Below are positions 11,816-22,490 of a DNA stretch of 64,000 nucleotides, piece by piece. The position numbers and the translations under genes are program-made. Origin of the DNA: Quillaja saponaria. Taxonomy: Eukaryota > Streptophyta > Magnoliopsida > Fabales > Quillajaceae. Location of the stretch: NCBI GenBank assembly GCA_029379385.1, contig CM055611.1, positions 7,626,001-7,690,000 of the forward strand, read 5' to 3'. The notes below the pieces were generated by a model that ran no database searches, was not told the DNA's origin, and worked only from the letters and a program-made list of their open reading frames with translations. The first letter of the stretch is position 1; each line of letters opens with the position of its first letter.

Positions 11816-13145
11816 ACCACGCAAGTGCACATATCGTTAACAAGTAATAAAGTGATTAAATAGAGTATTGTTCCCACTAAAAATTATCTAACAATGTTCA
11901 GTACTAAAATTGTATCAATCCTAATTTTATCCAAATGATGATCTTTGAATTGATAACTAAACTATCTAAAAAAAAGAAATCAAATATGTATGAATTAAGG
12001 TGAGCCTAGGATCACAACTTTCCTCACACTTGGCTTAACTTGGTTTTATCCTATCATACTTAGATTCTTGGTATTATGGCATTAACCAAGGATTCAAATT
12101 CAATTATAAGTATCTTTCGAATTGCTTATAATCATACCTTAATTAACCAACTCACTATACGTCTATGAGAATTGAAGTAAACAAGATTCATTAAGAGAAA
12201 ACCTCATTTGGTTATACATGACATATAGGTATGTGTCTATCCTATATGCAAATCAAATCCAACCATCTATGTGAATGAATTCAAACATGTATTATATCAT
12301 TCAAGACTAATTTAGATTTTCTTTGTCAAGGCTCCTCTAAATTACAACATTAATCTAATTGGAGATCAATCAATTAGAAGCATTCAACTTGGATGATACA
12401 TATAACATAAAGACCACAACTCATAATTAATTTATAGGAAAAATGAAATCAAGCTACATGAGACTTCAATTGCAGTCTTGGAAAAAGGGAATTAGTTCAT
12501 TCTATAGAAATTGAGTATAGTTGGAGCTATATAATTCATCAATAAATATATACAAAGAACATAAGAGAAAGGGAAGACAAGATAAAACTTGTTAGGGAGG
12601 AAACCCAAATTCTAGCTCTTGCTCCTCTTCTTCCTCTAGCCTCTGCCTCTTCAAAGCCTCCAAACCCTCTCTCAAGCTGCAGAAAAATGTCACAAATCCC
12701 TTTGCCTTCAAATCCTAGCTTATATCACTTAAATACCCTTCAAAAATTAGAGTTTAGTGTATTTCAGGCAAAAACAGTGATGCTAGTATCGGGTTAGTGC
12801 CTAGGCGCCATAGGCGCTGGACTTTCTACCGCCTAGGAGCAGAAGACAGATTCAAACGGTGTCTAGGCACTGGTTCTTTGGTACTGCGGTGCCACTATTT
12901 CAACAGTTGCATGAATAATGTCAAACAGTGTCCTACGAGCTAGAATTGCATTCCTTGTATTTTTTGTCTTTAAAATTAACTAATTGAAGCCTTAAAACTA
13001 AGCTAAAACTAACCAAATTGCAATGTAAAGCTCAAGAACAAAGCTAAAATGAATCCATAATGAGATGTAATACTAGTACTTTTGAGAACTTATTAGGAAG
13101 GAAGAAAGATAAGAGCTAATTCAAGAGGTTATAGTTAGAGTTAGG
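11816..13145. repeat. Noncoding dispersed-repeat candidate with GC-rich palindromic core
   Basis: Starts with a 'gcaagtgcac' block after 'ggataaaccac' and runs to about 13,100. It includes a CT-rich stretch (12,610-12,670) and a locally GC-rich segment at 12,790-12,900 with repeated, partly palindromic 'gcctaggcgcc', 'taggcgct' and 'ccgcctagg' motifs, unlike its AT-rich neighbours. I recall similar noncoding repeats in plant genomes but cannot place this one. No termini or target duplication were found and no protein is encoded. Confidence 0.35.
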
Positions 13146-13429
13146 GTTAGGGGTAGGACTGCTAAGTAGATTATGCTATGCAATGCATAATTTCAAAACA
13201 GAAATGTAAAGCATAAATTAAAAAATAGGGAAAAGTAGCAATAGTCCGAGTGTTACTCCGGGGAAGGGAAATGCAAAAATTAAAGACAAAAATTAAATGT
13301 CATTAGTAGTATTCAAGAAAAAAATCTACAAGTAAAGGATAGCTTTGGAGGAATACCTAAGAAAGCTCTTAGACAAAACTTGAAAATTTGAAAAATGAAA
13401 AACTTGCTTGAATGAGAGATGCAACTCTT

Positions 13430-13439
13430 TTTTAAATAG
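13430..13439 (-). promoter_or_regulatory. TATA-like box of the pararetrovirus promoter (minus copy)
   Basis: On the minus strand reads ctatttaaaa followed by gagttgcatctctcattc. The same arrangement, TATA-like box then an identical 'gttgcatctctcattcaagcaag' block, is kept in the other two terminal repeats, as expected for the pregenomic-RNA promoter and transcript start. Confidence 0.5.
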
Positions 13440-13544
13440 AAAATTGAAATTTACTGTTTTGAATAGTAACTGTTATAGTAAAATGCTACGGTGATCCATG
13501 TTGTAATAGTAATCTGCCGCAGCTTACTACAATGATCCATTGAA

Positions 13545-14005
13545 AAATTTAACTGCTTTAGTCATCTTCAAGGTTGATGCCGTAACAGTCGTCTTCATTA
13601 GATTGGGTATAGTCATTAGAATCATTTTCTGAAGTTCTAGAACAGGAACTAGAAATTGGTTTTCTATCAACTTTTTGAGAGGCAAAGATAGCTTCATCAT
13701 CGGCATGTTCTTCTTCTTGTAACAGTTAAACCATGATTTTGAGATTATGAAGATATTCCTATCTGTTTGAATAATAAGCCAGATTGAGTGACTTGTAGAG
13801 GAGACTTTTTTAGAAATTGAGGATTTTGTTAGAACCAATTTCTTATTGAAGTGGCATAAGCTTTTGAGGTATTAAAGCTTGTTTATCATTTTGTTGAGCC
13901 TTGCCTGAGAAGGGGAGGCATCTTCTGCAAATGACCCTGATAACTATGAAAGTCTTTAGGGTATTTGTATTACCATGCATAAGTCTATGCTAGTGCAAAT
14001 TTTGA
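13545..14005 (-). pseudogene. Pararetrovirus small downstream ORF (ORF2-like), minus copy, frameshifted
   Basis: On the minus strand this holds the same short protein region as 16,455-16,915 and 23,468-23,925. It has a QSEIGSNKISNF-type segment, then a helical, probably coiled-coil segment around QEYLQNLKAMVQLLQ (clearest in the copy at 23,708), then an acidic Ser-rich tail. It follows RNase H and precedes the promoter, the position where florendovirus-type caulimovirids carry a second ORF of unknown function. Different frames must be read to follow it, so it is broken. Confidence 0.5.
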
Positions 14006-14879
14006 TATGAAATGCAAAAGTATGGGATTATGATCAGGATATTGAAATATTTATCAAAATAAAGTAAGCAATTGACTACTTCATTTGGAAGGTTTTTGTA
14101 CAAGGACCATGTAGAGAACACCACTGGGAGAACCAATGAGAGGAGTTATACTAGACTTTGTTTTTGAAAAATATAAGCCATGAATGCTTATAATCACTTC
14201 AAGTAGTTTGATAATCCCAGTAATTGTAACCAATTGGATCAAATGGTTTGGAGAATTTGTGAATTTTGAAAAGGTTAGTTTTCCAATCAGAATGACAAAT
14301 TAACTTTAGGATGTGAATCGTGGAATGCGTAATGAAATTAGCATATGATTTTGACTTATAATGTTTGATAGCAACAAAATCACTATCAACCAAAATAAAT
14401 TCATAATACTTCTAGGTTTTTGAAATATCTACAGGCATAAAATACTAATTTGGTGGGAAAACCATTTGATGGACTAATTGAGGATTATTAGTTAAAAAAT
14501 AGGGTTCCATTTGAAAAATGGTTTGGGCCGAAGAAATTAGCATATAAAAAGATTAGGGTTTCTGAGAAGAGATTGGAGAAGCTTGAGAGACAAGTTCCTT
14601 ACCTGAAGGTATCATTGTCACTGATTAGGATAGCTGGCTGATAGCCCGAGCTAGATCATCGTACTTGAACTAGATGCAATCTTTTGAACTGGGAGGCGCA
14701 ACTATCTTAGATTATTCTTCGTTAGTAATGTCTACCCAAGATTACTTTGAAAGGACCAGAGGTTTTTGGATTGATTGTTGGATTGCTAAAAGGGTATCTA
14801 TGGGAAAGGCATAAGACTCTTTAGATTACTTTTGAGTTGATTGGGTTGAGGAATTAGATGGTCCCTCTTTGGATTAGGA

Positions 14880-15600
14880 GGCTCAACATTATTTTCTTTT
14901 TTTTTCGAGGCATATTATTTTACTCGAACTCAGCAAGAATGAATTAGAGCTACTTTTGATGTATTCAATCTCAAAATCAAAAGCAAATAAAATTGGTTAC
15001 CATCGGGTACGAATTTGTTTTGATGCTACATTTTTAACATCTTTTTGTAAAACTTCTTTTACAAATTTGCAATCTACTTTAACCAAAAAAATTGGTTTAG
15101 TAAATCATTATGACATTTTGAAATGCACAAAACAATTGCTAAAATCTTTTTTTTTTATGGTAGAATAGTTTTGTTGTGTAGAATTCTAATGTTTTGATAC
15201 GTGTACAATGATATGTTGTTTCCTATTGATGGATTGCTTAAGAATACCACTGTAACCAATATCAGAGGCATCAATTTTAACAATTTTGAAAGCTTTAGTA
15301 TCAAGGAGATACAAACATGATAAATGCTTAACCCTAAGCTTAATTTGTTTGACAATATTGGTATGGATGTCAAACCAAGTAGGAGGATCAATCCTTAGTC
15401 TGTCATGCAAAGGTTTGATAAGATTATTGACCCTTGGAAAGAAATCAAAAAATAATTAAAGGCAACTCAGAAATCTTTGTAACTGAGTTTTGTCAATGAT
15501 GCGATTAGGAAATTTGTTAGCAAATTGAATAGCCCAATCGATTAGAGTGATAGTTCTGTGTTGAATGTTGTGACCAATCAACTCAAAAGCAATCCAAATA
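14880..15600 (-). pseudogene. Pararetrovirus RT C-terminus and RNase H fragment, minus strand
   Basis: Read on the minus strand. The segment 15,647-15,456 gives FELIGHNIQ, then FANKFPNRI and DKTQLQRFL, the RT thumb/connection typical of caulimovirids. 15,410-15,186 gives DRLRIDPPTWFDIHTN and the RNase H core KIVKIDASDIGYSGILKQ with its catalytic Asp. 15,155-14,920 continues into the C-terminal RNase H region (KQIRTRW, FEIEYIKSSSNS), with a stop. The fragment is joined head-on at about 15,572-15,600 to the plus-strand terminal repeat, so the RT palm is missing from this copy. Frameshifts between the pieces make it nonfunctional. Confidence 0.75.
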
Positions 15601-16454
15601 GTCTTATGCCTTTCCCATAAATACCCTTTTATCAATCCAGCAATCAATCTAAAAATCTTTGGTCATTTCAAAGCAATTTTGGGCAGACATTGCTGACAAA
15701 GAACCATCTAAGATAGTTGCCCCTCCTAATCCAAAAGATTGTATCCAGTTCAAGCAGGATAATCTAGCTCAAGCTATCAACCAGCTAGCCCAATTAGAAA
15801 CAACGGTCCCTTCAGGTAAGGAGCTTGTCTCTTAAACTTCTCCAATCTCTACTCAAAAACCCTAATCTTTTTATGTGCCAATATCTTCAGCCCAAATTAT
15901 TCTTCAAATGAAACCCCAATTTTTAACTAATAATCCTTAACTAGTCCATCAAATAGTTTTCCCACCAAATTGGCATTTTATGCCTGTAGACATTTCAAAA
16001 ACCCATAAGTATTATGAATTTATTTTGATTGATATTATTCTATTGCAATCAAACATTATAAGTCAAAATCGGATGTTAATTTCATTACGTATTCCATGAT
16101 TCAAATCTTAAAAGTAATCCTTCCTTCTAACTAGAAAACTGACCTTTTCAAAATTCTAAATTCTCCTAGCAGTTTGATCCTATTAGTTATAATTACTGGG
16201 ATTATCAAATTACTTAGTACAATGTCTTCAATTTCTAAAATAGTGATTATAAGCATTCTTGGCTTATATTTTTCAAAAATAAAGTCTAGTATAACTTCCC
16301 TCATTGGTTCTTCAAGTGGTAGTTTCTACATGGTCCTTGTATAAAAAAAACTTACAAATAAAGTAGCTAATGGCCTACTTTATTTTGATACATTTTAATA
16401 TATCTTATCATAATCACATAATATTGTATTTTTTTTCTCAAAATTTGTACTAGC

Positions 16455-16915
16455 ATGGATTTATGCATGTCAATACAAATGCCCCAAAGACTTCCATGGT
16501 CATCAGGGTCCTTTACAAAAGATGTCTCCCCTTCTCAAGCAAGGCTCGAACAAAATGGTGGACAAGCTTTAATGCCTCAAAAGCTTATGCCACTTCAATC
16601 AGAAATTGGTTCTAACTAAATCTCTAATTTCTGAAAAGGTCTCATCTAAAAGTTACTCAATTTTTATAGTCGAAATCTCAAATTTAAGCTAAACTAGCTT
16701 CTTGTTCTAACAAAAGGAATATCTTCAGAATCTTAAAGCTATGGTTCAACTGTTACAAGTAGAAGAACATGCGAATAACTGAAGCTGTCCTCAGTTCCTC
16801 AAAAAGTTGACAGAAAAACAGTTTCCAGTTCCTCTTTCAAAACTTCAGAAAATAGTTCTACTGACTGTACCCAATCTAATGAAGACGACTATTAACCTTG
16901 AAGATGACTTAAAAC
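16455..16915 (+). pseudogene. Pararetrovirus ORF2-like small ORF (copy A), broken
   Basis: Homologous to 23,468-23,925 and to the minus-strand copy. Contains the 'cagaatcttaaagctatggttcaactgttacaa' helix-coding stretch, an acidic glutamine/serine-rich part and the final 'aatctaatgaagacgac' stretch. A stop sits after SEIGSN in this copy and frames shift in the middle. No enzymatic motif. Function unknown; position between RNase H and promoter matches the second ORF of florendoviruses. Confidence 0.5.
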
Positions 16916-17054
16916 AGTTGAATTTTTCGGTGAATTACTATAGCAATCACTGTAGCAAGCTACGACATAATACTGTTATAACACGGAGCACTGTAACATT
17001 TACAATAGTTTTTTATAGTGGCAGTTACTGTTCAAAACTAGTAAATTTTAATTT

Positions 17055-17064
17055 TTTATTTAAA
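17055..17064 (+). promoter_or_regulatory. TATA-like box of the pararetrovirus promoter (copy A)
   Basis: tttatttaaagagagttgc, followed by the conserved catctctcattcaagcaag block. It lies about 340 bases before the primer-binding site, a spacing reasonable for a caulimovirid pregenomic-RNA leader. Confidence 0.5.
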
Positions 17065-17403
17065 GAGAGTTGCATCTCTCATTCAAGCAAGTTTTTTATT
17101 TTTTCGATTTCGAAGTTTAGCCTGAAAGCTTCCTTAAGTATTCCTCCAGAGCTATCCTTTACTTATAGATTTCTTATTTGAATACTACCAATGACATTTT
17201 ATTTCTGTTTTTAATTTCTACATTTCCCTTCTCTGGATTAGCGCTAACTACTGCCACTTTTTCCCTATTTTTTAATTTATGCTTTACATTTATGTCTTTA
17301 AATTATGCATTACATAGCATAATCTCCTTAGCAGTCTTGTCACTCCCTACTTCACTATCCCCGTGCTCTTCCTCTACTCTTAGGGCCTCACCAGTCCTCG
17401 ACT

Positions 17404-17417
17404 TGGTATCAAAACCA
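17404..17417 (+). other. tRNA-Met primer-binding site of the pararetrovirus
   Basis: TGGTATCAAAACCA, one short step from the consensus TGGTATCAGAGCCA complementary to the 3' end of initiator tRNA-Met. It lies exactly where homology between terminal repeats ends: copy B keeps only 'acttggt' before a microsatellite. It marks the start of the internal region and sets the plus orientation of this copy. Confidence 0.7.
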
Positions 17418-18113
17418 AAGTAGAAGTAGGGATGAAAGTGTGAAGATTTATCTTGCTTTACTTTTCTGTATTAGATCTTAATATTCTATCCTGTACAAAA
17501 TTATATTTTTTATTAATGAAATCAAAAATACTCCAAGTGAGGCCTGCTGTTGGCAATAAGGCCTAGATGTAGTTAAGCATGTGTAAGACAATAAGTTCTA
17601 ACTACCGTAACTTGTTGAGCGTTTTATTGGCCAACTAAAACAATATGATTTTATTATGAACAAATCTTCAGATCTAATTTAGTTTAATAAACAATGATCA
17701 ATACTCATTCTTACACTTCTATGGAACCTGAGATTTTAATACTAAAAGGATCAGGTTAATACATATATATTTTTTTTTCTTGCTCATCTTCTACTTATTC
17801 TCCTCCTAAATCTTTTTTTTAATCTAAAAAAATTCTTAAAGAAGAAATTATTTTTAAAGAAATATCTCAATCAATAGATAATTGGATAATTTCAAAAATT
17901 CTAAGCAATGAAATTTACAAACCCAATTCTACTGTCACCCTAAAAAATGACCGTATTATCAAAACTTTTAATAAATAATTTCAATTGATTTCGATTGTGA
18001 AAAAAATTCTTTACTTTCAAAAAAATCATTAAAAATTCATAAGCAAAAATATAATTATTTGTATAAAAGAAGGCTATCATACCTCTATTCTCTTATATCT
18101 TCGTGACTGTCAG
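17418..18113 (+). other. Pararetrovirus leader to movement-protein region, decayed
   Basis: AT-rich sequence between the primer-binding site and the movement-protein frame. Short coding-like pieces begin near 17,730 but stops are frequent. Poly-T at 17,768 and 17,812. I cannot assign a start codon for the polyprotein. Confidence 0.4.
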
Positions 18114-18467
18114 ATGACCAATTTTCATGAATCTCTCTTAGGCACGATTAAAACTAGCCTCTGTAGTGGTCCGATCTATCTTAATTATTTTCCAAACATG
18201 ACAATATCTTTGCAAGATAAAAATATTTTAGATTCTTTAGTCTTAAATGTTAAACTTTCAAATTTTAATATTAAATCTGGATCTTTTTCGATAGCTATAG
18301 TCTATCATATACAATATAAAATAATGATATCTGCTTTTACTTCAAAATCTCTCCAACAACGAAGAAAAGGAGAAACAGTAATGTTTCTAACTGATCTTTC
18401 AAAAGTAAACATTACTACTCTTAATAAATCTCTTAGGGAAGAAGTTAATCTCCCTGAAAAATAAACT
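18114..18467 (+). pseudogene. Pararetrovirus movement-protein-like domain (30K type)
   Basis: A 116-residue open frame ending in TAA at about 18,464. It contains the pattern LCSGPIYLNYFPNM, SLQDKNILDSLVLNVK and FSIAIVYHIQYK, matching the order and spacing of the caulimovirid movement domain, a 30K-superfamily protein that enlarges plasmodesmata. Its position, just after the leader and before the coat and protease regions, fits a petuvirus/florendovirus-type polyprotein. The presence of this domain separates the element from ordinary gypsy retrotransposons. It is a fragment, cut off by stops on both sides. Confidence 0.6.
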
Positions 18468-18469
18468 CT

Positions 18470-20430
18470 TGATAAGGCTACGCCTGTTCAGTATCAAAAA
18501 TCTTTCTTTATTTTTGAGATTACTCAACAAGTAAAATAGAAATCTCTTTTAATAGAACAAATAGTCTAAAAATTTTGAATTAACTTATCAAGATTCAGCA
18601 AGAAATTTTTATTCGTCCAGATACTCTTGTTCTTCAATTCCTTCAACAATTCATCATCAAGATTTAGAAAATACATCTAGAATTCCTAAAACTTTATACA
18701 CCCAAGAAGATAATAATCAATCTGAAAAATCTCATTCTCCTAATTTTTAATCTTTAAATGATAACCTGGAAATCAATATAACTAAATATTTTTTTCAAAC
18801 TGATAAAAAATTCATTAGAAAAAAATTTAATCAAGAAAAACACAATCTTGAAAAACCTTGATTACTTAAAAATTTACTGGTTCTAAGAGACAAAAAATTC
18901 AAAATCTCTATTACAAATTCATGGAAACTCATAAAATTCATATTCCATTCTTTGAATGATTTGAAGTTTATGTTAGGAAAAAGAGTATCAATTATCCTTA
19001 CTCTAAATCTATAGATGTTAGTACTCAAAAAATAAAAAATTGGGTACTTATAAGGATGACATTATTAATTCAGTTTTTCTTCTTATAAATCCCTAAAAAT
19101 TTATGTACAAAATCCTGCTGGAAAAATAGTTCATGTACCAATAATTCCTTTAAAAAATAAAGATTTAACTTGAATAGTTATTTCCAAAGACATCCAATCT
19201 CTTTATAAACAAAATAATTACAACAATTATTATCTCCAAACTATAGGCAGATTATCTATCTGAATCCAAATCTAATCTGTAGAATGAAAATCATGTTTTT
19301 ACTCCTTACTAAATTCCCACAAAAATAAAAAAAGAATTAGTTTTTAGTTTGAGATCCTCTCCTCAACATGAACTTCTTACCAAAATCTTCTAAACAAATT
19401 ATCTAAATAGAGAAAAATATTATTCTCGACACTCCTCTTTAAACCAATTCCTCTCTTACAATTAATAATTTAAGTAATGCAAATTTTGTATCTGAATAAA
19501 TTGATAATTCTAAAAAAAAAATCAAAAAGAAATTATTCCAATTCAAAATACCAATTGGCAAAAGCTACAAAAATTATATTATCATAGGACTTCTTCTCCT
19601 GATTTAGTCATAGAAGAAAAGCCTCAGATAATCAATAATTCTTTTAGTGCAAACAACATCTATGAATGGAACATAAATGGTCAATCTGAAAACAATATTC
19701 TTAATATGTTGCAGTAAATGACCATGGTCAGTACTACTTATCAAATCTCTCATAATTGCTCTGACCAATCTACCCTTAATATTTTAATAACAAGTTTTAT
19801 TTGTCAATTAAAAGGACTGATGGGATGACCATTTCACTGAAAATTAGTGAAGCAAAATAAACTTAACCATCAAAATTAATACTGAAGAAAATTCTCTCCT
19901 TAACAAAGAAGTATATCAAATCCAAGATTTCATAAATACTCTTATTTAAAGCTATCACAAAATATTTCATCAGAGATCCGTCTATATGGCATGACAAATC
20001 TATTGAACTCCTTTCTAATCTTAAGTGTCGTACTTTTGCTGAATTTAGGTGGTATAAAGATACCTTCCATATGAACAATTTTCTAACTGGTCTTCCTCAT
20101 TCTTTAGGAGACAAAGTTAGAGAAAAAATAAGAAAAATTCCATATGAAAATTAACTTATAGACAGCTTTGCAACTATATTCAAAAAGTTGGTTTAAAAAT
20201 ATGTCAAGATAAAAATACAAAGACAATTAGTCAAAAAAAGATCCCTTAATCATAAAGATTTAGGAAGTTTTTGTTCTTAATATGGTTTTGATTGTTATCA
20301 AATATGGTTTTGATTGTCATCAAAGTTCATCCAAACTAAAAAAGGAATATCATTATGAATTTCCCAAAACTTAAGAAAATTTTTTCAAAAATAGAGCTAG
20401 CAAAAAAATTCACAAATACAAAAATCATAA
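18470..20430 (+). pseudogene. Pararetrovirus coat-protein region, heavily mutated
   Basis: About 2 kb of A-rich sequence with short open stretches rich in Asn, Lys, Ser and Gln. Near 19,985-20,110 a stretch reads WHDKSIELL, then AEFRWYKDTFHMNNFLTGLP, of the kind found in caulimovirid coat proteins just before the zinc knuckle. Stops occur every few dozen codons. Assignment rests on position between movement domain and zinc knuckle more than on clear motifs. Confidence 0.45.
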
Positions 20431-20446
20431 ACATGCTTCTCAGTTT

Positions 20447-20659
20447 TTGCAAAATAAAGATAAACTACCTATTGTCTATTTTAAATGCAACAAACTAAGT
20501 CATATTACAAAATACTACAAAATTACAAAAAAAATCAAAACTTTAAATATCGATGAAGGTCTTCTAGCTCAACTTGATTGTTTTCTAATTGAAGATTCAT
20601 CTAATAGTGAAGCTCAAGCCTCTTCTGATATTGAAGAAATTAAGCCAAATCCAAAATGA
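20447..20659 (+). pseudogene. Pararetrovirus zinc-knuckle region with two lost cysteines
   Basis: The frame reads YFKCNKLSHITKYY, which fits the CCHC spacing (C-x2-C-x4-H-x4-C) but has Tyr in place of the first and last Cys. Both changes are TGY to TAY, as expected from C-to-T decay on the opposite strand. An acidic stretch (IEDSSNSEAQASSDIEEIK) follows, as in coat proteins. The nucleic-acid-binding function is lost. Confidence 0.6.
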
Positions 20660-21179
20660 TGACAAAACATCTTCATATTCAACTCCAAAAACTCTTGAAT
20701 GTAATGTTCTCACTAAAAGAACAAGATCTTCTCTTTGTAAGTCATTACTAGCCTTCCAAATGATGAAGATAAAAAAAATTATCTTTACAAACTCTTAAAA
20801 CTCCAAAAAAATTAAGCAGACCTCCTCACAATCTTCCAATAATTGCTAACTCTTTTAATCTACAAAATGTTTTATCCAGATTCAACTCTAAAAAAAAAAC
20901 TTGTAACTCTTCTAGATAGTTCAACATGAAGTTTCAAAACTCAAAACTAAAGTCAAATATATCAAAATTCAATAACAAGAAAATATTTCAGCGAATCTAA
21001 CTCCTTCAAAAAGAAAAGAAAAATCCATCTTTTAAGACATCTTCATCAAAACATTTTGAGTCTTCCTCTTCGGATGAAATCTTAGATATTTCTAGGTGAT
21101 AATTTTCTTAATCTAATCACTAGAATTTTATATCAAAAATGGTATATCCCAATCAAACTTATCATTAGAAAATCGTTTG

Positions 21180-21400
21180 TCCTCAAAACAGTTGTCTTGT
21201 TTGATACAGGTGCAGATTCAAGCTGTATCCTAGAAAGACAAATGCCAATAAAATTATATGAAAAAACTTCTGAATGGTTGACTTCGGCTAATAGTTCTAA
21301 GATCATAATCTACTACAAATGTTCCAATGTAATAATTGAAAACTCTTTTTTACAAATTTCAATAACATTTCTTTTTGTCCAAAAATATCACTAATCTAGT
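21180..21400 (+). pseudogene. Pararetrovirus aspartic protease fragment
   Basis: The frame from about 21,190 reads VLFDTGADSSCILE: the catalytic DTG followed by A, D and S as in retroviral-type aspartic proteases. It extends about 65 codons to a stop. In the living virus this would cut the polyprotein. It lies between the zinc knuckle and RT, the standard order. Confidence 0.7.
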
Positions 21401-21679
21401 CATCTTAAGTACTGATTTCATTAGTTAATTAGATTCTTTTTGGGTGAACAAAACGAATATTCAAATAAGTTATAGGTCAAACTGTTTCCTTCCCCTTCCT
21501 TAAAAAACCTACTTTTAGGAATCTAAATCTTATTGAAAATAAACAAAAATAAATTATTTTTCTTTCTGATGAAATTTCTTTCAAAGGAATAGAAAGTCAA
21601 CTCAATGATTTAATCATCAAAAACAAAATAAAAATTGTTAAAGAAAAAATTCAATTACAAATCTGTTCTGAATCTTCCA

Positions 21680-22490
21680 AATACTTTATGGAAAAGAAAA
21701 CATCCTATGATAGATCTTTCTTATAAAAAAGATTTTCATGAAAGACAAATTCCTACAAAAGCCTGACCAAAACAAATGATTCAAGAAATGCTTAATTTCT
21801 ATCAAAAAGAAATTAGTGATCCTCTTTCTTAAAGAATAATTCGCAAGAACAAGAGTCCTTAGTCTTGTTCTGCTTTTTATAAAAATATAAATATAGAGAT
21901 TGAATATGGTGCTTCCCGTTTGGTCATCAATTACAAACTTCTCAATCAAGCTCTTCAATGGATTAGGTATCCTATTCTTAACAAAAAAAAACTTCTCAAT
22001 CAGTTTATACTCTTTAAAACTATTTTCAAAATTTGATCTGAAATCAGGATTCTGGCAAATTCAAATAAAAAAATCTGACAAATACAAAATTGCATTTACA
22101 GTTCCTTTTAGTCAATTTGAATAGAATGTAATGCCTTTTAGATTAAAAAAAGTTCTTTCTGAATTCCAAAAAATCATTAAAGATATTTTTAATCTTTATA
22201 CAAAATTCATCATTGTTTATATTAATGATATTTTAATCTTCTCACAAAATATTAATGAACATTTCAAACATCTAAATATTTTCTTTGATATAACAAAACA
22301 AAATGATTGGTTAAAGTATATTACAAATCTGCAAAAGAAATTTTACAAAAATATGTTAAAAATCTAGTCTCAAAACAAATTTATGCCCACTAGTAAGCAA
22401 TTTTATCTGCTTTTGACTTTAAGATTGAATACATCAAAAATATCTCCAATTCTATTCTCGATTATCATACTCGAGAATTCTTGCAAAGTA
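21680..22490 (+). pseudogene. Pararetrovirus reverse transcriptase with internal deletion into RNase H
   Basis: Frames in 21,900-22,370 give the RT palm: KFDLKSGFWQIQI, AFTVPFSQFE followed by a stop, VMPFRLKK, and the catalytic box as YIND instead of Y-x-D-D at about 22,215-22,230. The block that follows in caulimovirids (thumb, connection, RNase H core) is missing. At about 22,290-22,320 the sequence jumps to the C-terminal RNase H region (ILQKYVKNLVSKQI, FKIEYIKNISNS). The deleted segment is the one retained in the minus copy at 14.9-15.6 kb. Stops, the YIND change and the deletion make it inactive. Confidence 0.75.

Larger units (their letters stand above)
13150..14836 (-). repeat. Endogenous pararetrovirus terminal repeat, minus-strand copy
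   Basis: The reverse complement of this block matches 15,572-17,403 and 22,575-24,413 throughout: a block with 'caaaagattg.atccagtt' and 'ctagctcaagctatc', the small coiled-coil ORF, the promoter block and an 'agcataatct' block. It stops near 13,150, about 60 bases short of the primer-binding-site edge seen in the other two copies. It lies downstream, in viral sense, of the minus-strand RT/RNase H fragment, so it is the 3' terminal repeat of a reversed copy. Confidence 0.75.
15572..17403 (+). repeat. Endogenous pararetrovirus 5' terminal repeat (copy A)
   Basis: Matches 22,575-24,413 in the same orientation and 13,150-14,836 in reverse. Homology starts at the 'ccaatcaactcaaaagcaatcc' block and ends exactly at a tRNA-Met primer-binding site, so it behaves as a long terminal redundancy. 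Contents in order: tail of the polyprotein region, an 'aaaccctaatc..ttttatgtgccaat' leader-like stretch, the small coiled-coil ORF, the promoter, about 340 bases of leader, then the primer-binding site. Integrated caulimovirids commonly show such redundancy; it need not come from LTR-type integration. Confidence 0.75.

Noticed and set aside
13128..13165. Telomere-like 'gttagagttagggttaggggtagg' stretch
   Set aside because: Only two or three imperfect TTAGGG units and not the usual plant TTTAGGG; more likely chance or slippage at the edge of the viral terminal repeat.
17178..17423. 81-codon frame overlapping the viral leader and primer-binding site
   Set aside because: Lies downstream of the promoter in leader sequence, is not open in terminal repeat B, and is rich in Ser/Leu from pyrimidine-rich DNA.
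21686..21958. 90-codon minus-strand frame across the viral RT
   Set aside because: Antisense of the plus-strand RT region; no family resemblance.
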